A DNA stretch of 64,000 nt from positions 701,398-765,397 of the forward strand of contig JBMNIP010000002.1 in the NCBI GenBank assembly GCA_050951005.1, given 5' to 3'. This DNA is from UMGS1519 sp050951005. Lineage in GTDB: Bacteria; Actinomycetota; Coriobacteriia; Coriobacteriales; Eggerthellaceae. The notes below the pieces were generated by a model. That model saw only the letters and a list, made by a program, of their open reading frames with translations, searched no databases and was not told the DNA's origin. Each line of letters opens with the position of its first letter. Positions within the stretch are counted from its first letter, which is position 1. Positions 55,154-62,412 of this stretch are shown piece after piece. A program made the position numbers and the translations under genes.

Positions 55154-55161
55154 GTTACGTT

Positions 55162-55207
55162 TGGTCGCGGGGGATGGATTTGAACCACCGACCTCCGGGT
55201 TATGAGC
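55162..55207 (-). other. tRNA-Met 3' fragment, attachment site of the integrated element
   Basis: The minus strand reads from the anticodon loop CTCATAA through CCCGGAGGTCGGTGG, TTCAAATCC, the acceptor strand and an encoded CCA. The 5' side does not match a tRNA (the anticodon stem cannot form), so only the 3' half is present. This is what a tyrosine recombinase leaves when its element enters the 3' end of a tRNA gene; the restored tRNA should lie at the far end of the element, beyond the window. Confidence 0.8.
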
Positions 55208-55330
55208 GAACCCGGGCGGGTTTCAGGGCGAATCTGGCTGTTCAGGCTTTGCATCGACAGCCCTCTGACCTGTGGTTTTTCCAATCTGGCCGTTCTGGGT
55301 CATCTGGCTTTTCTGGCTTTCCATCTTCGG

Positions 55331-55377
55331 TTTGGTGGTCATTTGGTGGTCACTTTGGTGGTCACAATGGTGGTCAC
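55331..55377. repeat. Four direct repeats upstream of the integrase
   Basis: TTTGGTGGTCA units at 55331, 55342 and 55354 and a variant AATGGTGGTCAC at 55366, spaced 11-12 bases (about one helix turn). Lying between the att core and the integrase start, they look like arm-type binding sites of the integrase or excisionase. Confidence 0.7.
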
Positions 55378-55414
55378 AAATGGCTGTGGAAAACCGAGGG
55401 AACGGAGCTTAGAA

Positions 55415-56716
55415 ATGGACCTCAACTACACGACGCGCTCGATGCGGAGACGCCGCAACACCGACCAGTGGGAGTGCAGCCTCTCCCACACCGACCCCGT
55501 AACCGGCGAGGTGGTGCGCACCTACCACACGATAACCGCGAAGACGAAGAGGCAGGCAGAACGCGCCCGCGACGCGCTCATCGTGCAGCTCGAGATCGAG
55601 GGCGGGATATCGGCGTCGGGCACCACGGTGCGCGAGTTCATGGACGCCTTCCTGGACTACAAGGGCAAGTCCGGCACGATCGAGCCCTCCACGGTGAGGA
55701 GCTACCGCGGCGAGACGAAGCAGATCTGCCGATGGCTCGGCAACGTGAAGGTCTGCGAGCTCACGGTGGCCGACGTGAACGACTGGATGGGCGAGATGAC
55801 GGCGGAGGGATACGCCCCGAAGTCGGTGGCCAAGCCCTTCCGGCTGCTCAAGCAGGCGCTCAAGTGGGGCATGGCGCAGGGGCTGCTCGCTAGGAACGTG
55901 TGCGAGTTCTGCAAGCCTCCCAAGCGCGTGAAGACGCCCATAAACGCGCTCTCGCGAGAGGACAGGAGCCGTATGCTGGCGCTTGCTCGCGAGGCGCAGC
56001 CCGAGCCGCTGGGCATCGCCATCGAGCTCGCGCTCACGACCGGCATGAGGCGCGGCGAGGTGTGCGCGCTTCGGTGGAGCGACCTCTCCGACGACGGCAC
56101 CATCGCGGTCACGCACGCGCTCGGCAACGGCGAAGGCGGCTTCTACCTGAAAGAGCCCAAGACCGACAGCAGCCGCAGGACCATCCCGCTCACCAAGCGC
56201 ACCTTCGGGATGCTGAGGATAATCAGGGCAGACGCGCAGCGCACCGCCGTCGAGATGGGCTTCCCGCTCGGCGACGCGTTCATCCTGGGCACCCAGGAGC
56301 CGGACAGCCGCCCCTACAACCCCACGCAGCTCGGCAAGGACTTCTCGGCGTTCTGCAAGATGAACGGCTTCGAGTGCACCTTCCACGACCTGCGCCACAC
56401 CTTCGCCACCATGATGATCGGCAACGGGTGCGACGTGCGCACCGTGGCGAGCTACCTCGGGCACTCGAGCGTCTCGATGACGCTCGACATCTACGCGGAC
56501 GTCGACCCCGACGCGAAGGCGGCCGCCGTCTCGAAGGTAGAGGACAGCTTCGACGCCGACATGGAGGACGTCTACGGGGAATGGCTCGACACGCACGACG
56601 CGTGCGGGAGGCTCAAGGGGCGGCAGCCCGAGCCAGCGATCTCGTTCACCGTGGAGCAGCTTGAGGCGATGCTCGCCGCCGCCAAGGCGAAGGAGGCCGG
56701 CAATGAGGGTGTTTAG
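55415..56716 (+). CDS. Tyrosine recombinase (integrase) of the mobile element
   Basis: 433 residues. Arm-binding N-terminus ('MRRRRNTDQWECSLSH'), SAM-like core-binding domain ('TVREFMDAFLDYKGKSGTIEPSTVRSYRGETKQICRWLG'), catalytic domain with Arg in 'LTTGMRRGEVCALRW', His-x-x-Arg in 'TFHDLRHTFATMM', His in 'YLGHSSVSMTLDIY' and the nucleophile Tyr there. Tn916/ICE-type. A start 213 bases upstream is open but runs through the att and repeat region, so the ATG after GGAGCTTAGAA is used. It inserts the element at the tRNA-Met 3' end. Confidence 0.93.
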   Translation: MDLNYTTRSMRRRRNTDQWECSLSHTDPVTGEVVRTYHTITAKTKRQAERARDALIVQLEIEGGISASGTTVREFMDAFLDYKGKSGTIEPSTVRSYRGETKQICRWLGNVKVCELTVADVNDWMGEMTAEGYAPKSVAKPFRLLKQALKWGMAQGLLARNVCEFCKPPKRVKTPINALSREDRSRMLALAREAQPEPLGIAIELALTTGMRRGEVCALRWSDLSDDGTIAVTHALGNGEGGFYLKEPKTDSSRRTIPLTKRTFGMLRIIRADAQRTAVEMGFPLGDAFILGTQEPDSRPYNPTQLGKDFSAFCKMNGFECTFHDLRHTFATMMIGNGCDVRTVASYLGHSSVSMTLDIYADVDPDAKAAAVSKVEDSFDADMEDVYGEWLDTHDACGRLKGRQPEPAISFTVEQLEAMLAAAKAKEAGNEGV

Positions 56717-56771
56717 GCTGGTGTGGCGGTTCGTCAAGTGGCTCTTCCGCGCCGTCTCGCGGTGGATGTGA
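56703..56771 (+). CDS. Very short Trp/Arg-rich amphipathic peptide
   Basis: A 22-codon frame overlapping the integrase stop by 14 bases, beginning M-R-V-F-R-L-V-W-R-F and containing four Trp, five Arg and three Phe. With Arg/Lys and bulky hydrophobic residues alternating every three to four positions it would make a membrane-active helix. It may be a genuine small peptide of the element or chance. No strong ribosome site. Confidence 0.3.
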   Translation: MRVFRLVWRFVKWLFRAVSRWM

Positions 56772-56824
56772 GCAATCGCATGATAGATAATTGCACCAAC
56801 GATTCGAGGAGAAGGACTGCGGAT

Positions 56825-57757
56825 ATGCCCGACAAGGAACCCGTCGAAGGCGAGACGGCAATCGCCCCCTCAAGCGATGTGCAAATCAGGGACATGATCT
56901 ACACCGTACGAGGGCAGCAGGTGATGCTCGACAGCGACCTCGCCAAACTGTACGGCGTAGAGACGAAAGTGCTCAACCAGGCGGTCACAAGAAACCCAAG
57001 CCGTTTCCCCGAACAATTTTGCTTTCGTGTCACGCGGAAAGAAGACCAGGTTTTGAGGTCACAAATTGTGACCTCAAAGACAGTCGAGGGTCGCGGAGGC
57101 AGACGCTATCTCCCCAGGGTCTTCACCGAGCAGGGCGTTGCGATGCTCTCCGCCGTCCTCAGAAGCGAGACGGCGGTAAAGGTAAGCGTCAAGGTCATGG
57201 ACGCCTTCGTCGAGATGCGCCACTTCATCGCGGGCAACGCCCACATGTTCGAGCAGATCAGGAGCATCGACAACAGGCTGGACAGCCTGGAGCGCTCGAC
57301 CGACGAGCGCTTCGAACGTGTCTTCGACTACATGGAGGCCCACGAGGCGCCTAGCCAGAAGGTCTTCTTCGAAGGGCAGGTCTACGACGCCTTCGAACTG
57401 CTGGTCTCCCTCGTGCAGAGGGCGGAGCGCGAGATCGTGCTGGTCGACGGCTACGTGGACACGGGGACGCTCAACATCCTCGCAAAGAAGGCCGAAGGCG
57501 TGCCCGTCACGATATGGACGCATCCCAAGACGAGGCTCACCGATCACGACGTCGCGACCTTCAACGCGCAGTACCCCCAACTGGAAGTGAAGCACACGGC
57601 CGCCTTTCACGACCGATTCCTGATAATCGACGGCACGGAGGGCTACCTCGTGGGCGCGTCGCTCAAGGACGCCGGCAAGAAGAGCTTCGCGGTCACCCGC
57701 ATCGAGGACGCCTCCGTCGTCGATGCGGTCCTGGACAGGCTGCCGGAGGGACTGTAG
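56825..57757 (+). CDS. ORF6N-domain protein with PLD-like C-terminal domain
   Basis: 310 residues. The N-terminal ORF6N/KilA-N-related domain ('IYTVRGQQVMLDSDLAKLYGVETKVLNQAVTRNPSRFPEQFCFRVT', 'LPRVFTEQGVAMLSAVL') is a DNA-binding module of phage antirepressors. A coiled coil follows, then a domain 'EIVLVDGYVDTGTLNILAKK' with 'HDRFLIIDGTEGYLVGAS', which matches a phospholipase-D-like HxK-x4-D motif with Arg for Lys. Start after AGGAGAAGGACTG; an ATG 45 bases earlier is possible. Common on mobile elements; exact role unknown. Confidence 0.85.
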   Translation: MPDKEPVEGETAIAPSSDVQIRDMIYTVRGQQVMLDSDLAKLYGVETKVLNQAVTRNPSRFPEQFCFRVTRKEDQVLRSQIVTSKTVEGRGGRRYLPRVFTEQGVAMLSAVLRSETAVKVSVKVMDAFVEMRHFIAGNAHMFEQIRSIDNRLDSLERSTDERFERVFDYMEAHEAPSQKVFFEGQVYDAFELLVSLVQRAEREIVLVDGYVDTGTLNILAKKAEGVPVTIWTHPKTRLTDHDVATFNAQYPQLEVKHTAAFHDRFLIIDGTEGYLVGASLKDAGKKSFAVTRIEDASVVDAVLDRLPEGL

Positions 57758-58297
57758 GCGCCGCAGGACGCCAGGAAGGCCCGCGAGAAGCGGGAAGCCG
57801 CGTGGGTTTACGTATGCCCTTGACGGTTTACGCGAGCCTACGCGGCGTTTATGCGGGAAACGCCTTCATGCCTCGGCGTTCCCGCAGGTAGTCTGCTTGT
57901 CCGGGCTGTCCGATTTACGCGGCTCCGATCCGCTCGGTCACGGTTCGTCTGCCATTCGGCCGAGGAGACCCTCCATAGCCCCAAGCGCTTCGTCTCGCCG
58001 CCATTGCGGCTCAGCGCCGTCGCCGCCGTGAACCTACCCTGTTCTCGTTGGCGGGCACGGATTCAAGATGCCGCCCTATCCTCACCCCCCCATTACTCCG
58101 CTTTAGTCCGTTCTAGTCCTTTCACCGCAGGTCGGAGGGTGTACGCGAAGCTTTATTGCCGCCGGCTGCCGCCCCGCTCTCCTCGCCGTGCGACGCCGCT
58201 AGCGCATGCCCTGCTCACGCTTGCGCGCTGACGACCCCCGGACGCAGCGACCCCCTACAACTCCCTTGCATGCGAAGGCGGGCACGGAACCCGGAGC
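57758..58297. other. G+C-rich non-coding stretch
   Basis: About 540 bases with no credible gene. Contains C-rich strings near 58085 and short repeats (TTTACG, GCGGGAA). Possible site of an element origin or regulatory RNA leader; nothing definite. Confidence 0.4.
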
Positions 58298-58395
58298 GGG
58301 CGCAAGGGGCGGGAAAACTTTTCGCGCGGCGATTGTCGAACATAGCTCGCGCAAAAACTCAAGCCCTCCGGGTTTCCCGCTCCTCCCTTGCGCCC
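58298..58395 (+). ncRNA. Structured leader element, copy 1 (upstream of ardC-like gene)
   Basis: Outer stem GGGCGCAAGGG/CCCTTGCGCCC, next stem CGGGAAA/TTTCCCG, central stem TTTT-GCGCG/CGCGC-AAAA and a small AAGCCC-TCC-GGGTTT hairpin. The same order of stems, with changed but still pairing bases, occurs at 60306-60397. Both end about 75 bases before a start codon with an AGGAGG-type ribosome site. The GGGTTT segment can pair either in the small hairpin or partly in the inner stem, hinting at alternative folds. Confidence 0.65.
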
Positions 58396-58469
58396 GCACC
58401 GGAACCCGCGCCTCTGCCGGCATCGCAAGGCAGCCCGAAGGGGGCAGCCGCGAATCCGAGGAGGTCGTC

Positions 58470-59340
58470 ATGGGCAAGCAGGCCAAGACAAAGGAAGAGC
58501 GCAAGGCGGAGCTCGACGAGGCGATGGAGCGCCTCGACCGGGGCGTGCGCGAGGTCTTCGAGAGCGGCAGGTGGGCGGAGTACCTGCAGGTGATGTCGAG
58601 GTTCCACCGCTACTCGGCCAACAACTCGCTCCTGATCGCGATGCAGATGCCCGAGGCCACCGCGGTCGCCAGCTACACCGACTGGAGGCGCAAGTTTCAA
58701 CCGCCAGGTCCGCAAGGGCGAGCGCGGCATCAGGATCCTCGCGCCGGTGCGCTACCGCCGCAGGGTCGAGGGCGAGGACGGCGACGAGGCCGTCGATCGA
58801 GCGCCTGGCCGGCTTCAGGCTCGCGAGCACCTTCGACGTGAGCCAGACCGACGGCGAGCCGCTCCCCGAGATCGCCGAAGCTGCTCGACGGCACGGTCGG
58901 GCGCTACGAGCAGGTGATGCGCGCCATCGCGAAGGCCGCACCGGTGCCCGTCGCCTTCGAGGAGATCCCCGCGAGGCGTCGAACGGCTACTTCTCCCGCA
59001 GCCGAGCGCAGGATCGCCATCCGCCCCGGCATGAGCCAGGCGCAGACGGTGAAGACCGCCATCCACGAGCTCGCCCACAGCCGGATGCACGACTTCGACG
59101 AGGGCGCGCCGAAGGAGGAGCTGCCCGACCGCGCCACCCGCGAGGTGCAGGCCGAGTCGGTGGCGTTCGTCGGTCGCCAGCCACTACGGGCTCGACACCG
59201 GCGGACTACAGCTTCGGCTACGTCGCCAGCTGGGCCTCGGGCCGCGAGCTCGACGAGCTCAAGGCCTCGATGGGCGCCATCCGCGAGGCCGCGCACGCCA
59301 TCATCGAGGACATCGACGCGGCGCTCGAGCTAGGCGCCTC
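58470..59340 (+). pseudogene. ArdC-like antirestriction gene with multiple frameshifts
   Basis: Start after GAGGAGGTCGTC. Frame 1 gives an ArdC N-terminal domain ('FESGRWAEYLQVMSRFHRYSANNSLLIAMQMPEAT'). The text then changes frame about seven times (near 58697, 58798, 58880, 58972, 59004, 59175 and 59207) while the protein sequence stays perfectly readable, including the zinc-protease motif 'TAIHELAHSRMHD' and 'SFGYVASWASGRELDELKASM'. The restored protein would be about 285 residues. Either a heavily indel-hit pseudogene or a region of sequencing errors; the lack of amino-acid decay favours errors or very recent damage. Confidence 0.75.
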
Positions 59341-59352
59341 CCCGAAACCGCG

Positions 59353-59383
59353 ACGACCTCCGGGCGCGCAACCCGGAGGTCGT
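59353..59383. terminator. Intrinsic terminator after the ardC-like gene
   Basis: 12-bp arms ACGACCTCCGGG/CCCGGAGGTCGT, loop of 7, then TTTCC. Confidence 0.75.
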
Positions 59384-59435
59384 TTCCACCCTGCAGCGCC
59401 CTCCGCCGTGCGGACCCGCTGCCCGCAGCGCCCGG

Positions 59436-59930
59436 TCATAGCCTGCCTGATCTGGCCCCGTGAAGCATCCGGCCGGCAAGGCCTCCGAGCAAATGCCCCT
59501 TCGACTCGAGGTAAGCCGCCTCTACGCGCTCCCAGGGTATCTTCGCCCTGATCGCCCTGCATGCCGCGCGTCTGTCGTCGCAGGGAGTCGCGGCTTCGTA
59601 CGCACGCTGGACCAAGGCGCCATCCACGCCCACCGCCTCGGCAATCCAGAGGAGAGAGGCAGCGTTTTGGAGCCTGTTGTAGCATGTCCGGGCGTCGTTG
59701 TTCCCCTTCTTCCGAGAGTGCTGGCCCGACCCTTCGGTCGGGTTCGCGCCGAACCAGAAGACCATGTGCTCTCGCTCGGTCCTCCCGCTCTTGGCGGGAG
59801 AATCGTGGACATCCCTCATGTATCTGTCAGACCACTCGTAATGGTCCTCTCGAGAGCGGAAAAATCGCGCCAACTCCTGGCATGTGATGCCGCCCGACAC
59901 CGGCGTCGCCCGCCGTCCGTCCGCACTCAT
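59436..59930 (-). CDS. Hypothetical protein of the mobile element
   Basis: 164 residues; start at the ATG after GGGGGTTCCG, nine codons into the longest frame. Helical, basic and cysteine-containing, with 'HMVFWFGANPTEG', 'NNDARTCYNRLQNAASLLWIAEAVG' and 'CRAIRAKIPWERVEAAYLESKG'. No family recognised. It is on the opposite strand to the neighbouring element genes. Confidence 0.6.
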   Translation of the reverse strand: MSADGRRATPVSGGITCQELARFFRSREDHYEWSDRYMRDVHDSPAKSGRTEREHMVFWFGANPTEGSGQHSRKKGNNDARTCYNRLQNAASLLWIAEAVGVDGALVQRAYEAATPCDDRRAACRAIRAKIPWERVEAAYLESKGHLLGGLAGRMLHGARSGRL

Positions 59931-60305
59931 CGGAACCCCCTTCGGTGAATTCCCCATCCTCGCGCTCTACGCCCAAGATGCTCTCGTGCCACAACACCTC
60001 GTAGAGCATAGCCCATTCCCGCCCATTCCTCGGCTCAGCTCTTCAGAATGGGCCGTAGCGAAGAGCGCCTGCCGCCCATCCCCCTCATATCAAGCTCCCT
60101 GCAGGGTACCCAACAATGCAGTCGTCCGGCCTAGCGATGCGCACGGCGCCGCAGACGTCGCCAGCCCATCTCGATTGAAGTCACTTGCGGTCTAGAATCC
60201 GATTCCTTTCTGCCTTCGCATTCCGCCGCATCCGAGCGCCTTCCCGCACCCGGCTGCGCCTGGGCTCTTCCTTGGACTCTGCAGCGTCGGCCGGAACCCC
60301 TGCGC

Positions 60306-60397
60306 GCGCAAGGGCCGCGAAAACTTTTCGCTTCGCATTCCCACTCTCGCGAAGCGAAAACTCGAGCCCCTACGGGTTTCGCTCCTACCCCTTGCGC
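60306..60397 (+). ncRNA. Structured leader element, copy 2 (upstream of YraN-like gene)
   Basis: Outer stem GCGCAAGGG/CCCTTGCGC, inner stem GCGAAA/TTTCGC, central 12-bp stem TTTTCGCTTCGC/GCGAAGCGAAAA and the AGCCC...GGGTT hairpin. Compared with copy 1 both the inner and central stems have different bases that still pair (for example GCGCG/CGCGC there, GCTTCGC/GCGAAGC here), which is covariation. Confidence 0.65.
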
Positions 60398-60473
60398 ACT
60401 CCGAGAACCCTGCCGTCTTGCGAGCCACAAGGTTCGCCACAGGGGCGGGCCGAGACGACTAGGAGGTCACATC

Positions 60474-60827
60474 ATGGAAGCGACTATCTACGAGAAGGCA
60501 ACGAAGGCAATCGAGGCATTCTTGGACCGCAAGGGCTACGACATCATCGAACGGGGCTGGGCGCACGGCAGCGACAGGGCCGACTTCATCGCCCGCGAGG
60601 ACGGCGACCTGGTTTTCATCACGGTGAAAATTGCCGAGGGCGCCGGGTTGGGCTTTCCCGAAGAGAACCCGGCGGAACGCGAGGGCCTCGAACGACTCGC
60701 CGCCGCCTACCTTGAGCATTTTGACGAGGGCGACGTCACCGTCCGGTTCGACATCGTGAGCATGATGGTCCTCGGCGAGAGCCGCGCCTTCCTCAGGCTC
60801 CACCGCAACGCGCTATCCGCCCTGTAG
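60474..60827 (+). CDS. YraN/UPF0102-like nuclease-fold protein
   Basis: 117 residues. 'LDRKGYDIIERGWAHGSDRADFIAREDGDLVFITVKIAEG' follows the YraN pattern G-Y-x-I-L-x-R-N...G-E-(I/L)-D-(L/F)-I-A...L-V-F-V-E-V-K, a restriction-endonuclease-like fold. The usual Glu before Asp is Arg and the E-V-K is T-V-K, so it may lack nuclease activity. Start after AGGAGGTCACATC, 76 bases downstream of the structured leader element. Confidence 0.75.
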   Translation: MEATIYEKATKAIEAFLDRKGYDIIERGWAHGSDRADFIAREDGDLVFITVKIAEGAGLGFPEENPAEREGLERLAAAYLEHFDEGDVTVRFDIVSMMVLGESRAFLRLHRNALSAL

Positions 60828-60849
60828 CGACCTCCGCAGGGCGCCGGCG

Positions 60850-60876
60850 GCCCGCTTCCCCGTTCGGGAGGCGGGC
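60850..60876 (+). terminator. Hairpin after the YraN-like gene
   Basis: GCCCGCTTCCC/GGGAGGCGGGC-type stem of about 11 bp, 22 bases past the stop, followed by ATTCCC. Confidence 0.6.
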
Positions 60877-60937
60877 ATTCCCAGCATTGATTCGAATCCT
60901 ATACGAAAGCAAAAATAATATCGCATGAAAGCCCAAC

Positions 60938-60957
60938 ACTTGGGAACAGCGTAAGTT
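60938..60957. repeat. Outer inverted repeat, left (hsdS switch)
   Basis: 20 bases encoding T-W-E-Q-R-K at the head of the silent TRD; identical in inverted orientation to 62945-62964. Confidence 0.92.
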
Positions 60958-61429
60958 AGGAGAAATGGGCGCGACATACAGTGGTCTCTCCGGCAAATCC
61001 AAAGAAGACTTCGGCCACGGCGGGGCTTTGTTCGTTCCCTACACCAACGTCTTCGACAATCCCATAGGCGATCCGGAGAGGCTTGAGCGGGTCGAGATAG
61101 ACGAAAGCCAAAACGTCGTTCGGAGGGGTGACGCACTCTTCACGGTTTCCTCCGAGACACCCGAAGAGGTTGGCATGTCCTGCGTCTGGCCCTCTGATCT
61201 CGATAATCTCTACCTGAATAGTTTCTGCTTTGGCTATCGGCAAAACGGCTGCTTCGATTCAAACTACCTTGCATACATGCTGAGGTCAGACTCGTTTCGC
61301 AACCAGGTCGAGATGCTCGCCCAGGGAATTTCCCGCTTCAACATTTCCAAGGGGAAGGTCATGGAGATTGAGGTGCCCGTCCCCAGCAAGGGAGAGCAGG
61401 CCCTCGTCGGGGCGCCTCTTTGTAATCAT

Positions 61430-61464
61430 CGACGACCTCATCACCCTTCATCAGCGTAAGCCCC
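61430..61464. repeat. Inner inverted repeat, left (hsdS switch)
   Basis: 35 bases encoding D-D-L-I-T-L-H-Q-R-K-P at the end of the silent TRD; inverted copy at 62436-62470 with one mismatch. Confidence 0.92.
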
Positions 61465-61475
61465 CGCTAATCTAT

Positions 61476-62402
61476 CTAGGTGAGGCTGGAGAGCGATCTC
61501 ATTACTAGGTCAATATCCTGGTTCTCTAACTCTTGAATAATGTGTAGATACGTTTTCTGAGTGGTATTGATGCTTGCGTGCCCAAGTCTGCGTGCGACAC
61601 TTGCGATCGAAACGCCGGCAAACAGCAGCAAAGAGGCGTGGGTGTGTCTCAGTCCGTGAATTGTAATCACTGGAACGCCCGCACTTCTGCACCTCCTCGC
61701 TAGAACGCCATTAGCTGTAGAGTTGTACACCTTTCCGCGTGCAAATATCGGCTTGTCTGGTGGTAGTCCCTTGACCAGCTCGGAAAACTGGACAACGAGC
61801 TGCCAGTCCATCTGGACTTTGCGCACCGAGGTGCGATTTTTCGTGGGCTCAAAACCGCCGCCATCCTTGTAGTTCCACGTCTTGTTCACTGATAATTGTT
61901 GCCGGTGAAATTCAAAGTCCGAAGGAGTAAGAGCAACAGCCTCGGAGAAACGAAGACCCGTCTTCGCGATGAGGAGGATCAGCCAGTCCCAAGATGGTTC
62001 GGCGCCTAAATTAAGGCAGGACAAGAGTTTGTGAAGATCAAACTGGTTGAGGTACTTTGGTTTCTTCGCGCGCGGCGTCTTGCCTTTTATTATCACCTTG
62101 CGTGTCGGATCTCGAGCTATAAGCCCATCATCCACCGCATCTAGAATCGCGCCTTTGAGCAAGTGATGGAAGTCCATGGTCGTCTGTCGCTCGTGGGTTT
62201 TCGCATATCTGTTAATAATTTGCTGATATTCGGTTCTGGTAAGCGAATCGACCGTCAGATCGGGGACGGCACTGCCGAGCCATTGCTCGGCGAGTTTGTA
62301 TTTGCCTAAGGTCACTTTTCGGACCGCTCCTTCTTTGTAAACGGCGACCCAGCGTGAGTAGTAGTCCACGAATAGGATAGAGGCATTATTTTCGTTATCC
62401 AC
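61476..62402 (-). CDS. Tyrosine recombinase of the hsdS inversion locus
   Basis: 308 residues. Core-binding domain ('SLTRTEYQQIINRYAKTHERQTTMDFHHLLKGAIL') and catalytic domain with Arg in 'AKTGLRFSEAVAL', His-x-x-Arg in 'TIHGLRHTHASLLL', His in 'RLGHASINTTQKTYLHI' and Tyr. Start is a GTG after AAGGGAAATTA, 10 bases past the hsdS stop, so it is transcribed with hsdS. Flanked by inverted hsdS repeats, the arrangement of phase-variable type I systems in which this enzyme (PsrA/CreX-like) flips the specificity modules. Confidence 0.9.
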   Translation of the reverse strand: MDNENNASILFVDYYSRWVAVYKEGAVRKVTLGKYKLAEQWLGSAVPDLTVDSLTRTEYQQIINRYAKTHERQTTMDFHHLLKGAILDAVDDGLIARDPTRKVIIKGKTPRAKKPKYLNQFDLHKLLSCLNLGAEPSWDWLILLIAKTGLRFSEAVALTPSDFEFHRQQLSVNKTWNYKDGGGFEPTKNRTSVRKVQMDWQLVVQFSELVKGLPPDKPIFARGKVYNSTANGVLARRCRSAGVPVITIHGLRHTHASLLLFAGVSIASVARRLGHASINTTQKTYLHIIQELENQDIDLVMRSLSSLT

Positions 62403-62412
62403 TAATTTCCCT

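Larger units (their letters stand above)
60938..61464 (+). pseudogene. Silent hsdS target-recognition cassette
   Basis: Encodes W-E-Q-R-K-L-G-E-M-G followed by a complete TRD ('TYSGLSGKSKEDFGHG', 'FTVSSETPEEVGMS', 'LAQGISRFNISKGKVMEIEVP'). There is no start codon or ribosome site in frame upstream, so it is not expressed as placed. Near 61420 the frame shifts by one base from 'GEQALVGA' into 'FVIIDDLITLHQR', the conserved S-subunit helix. The cassette lies inverted relative to the expressed hsdS and is bounded by repeats shared with it, so inversion would place it behind the hsdS start. Confidence 0.85.

Noticed and set aside
55140..55230. Complete tRNA-Met gene
   Set aside because: The 5' half and the left anticodon-stem strand are missing; only the 3' half remains.
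57758..58297. Origin of transfer or iteron origin
   Set aside because: No phased repeats or nick-site hairpin seen and no relaxase gene in the window.
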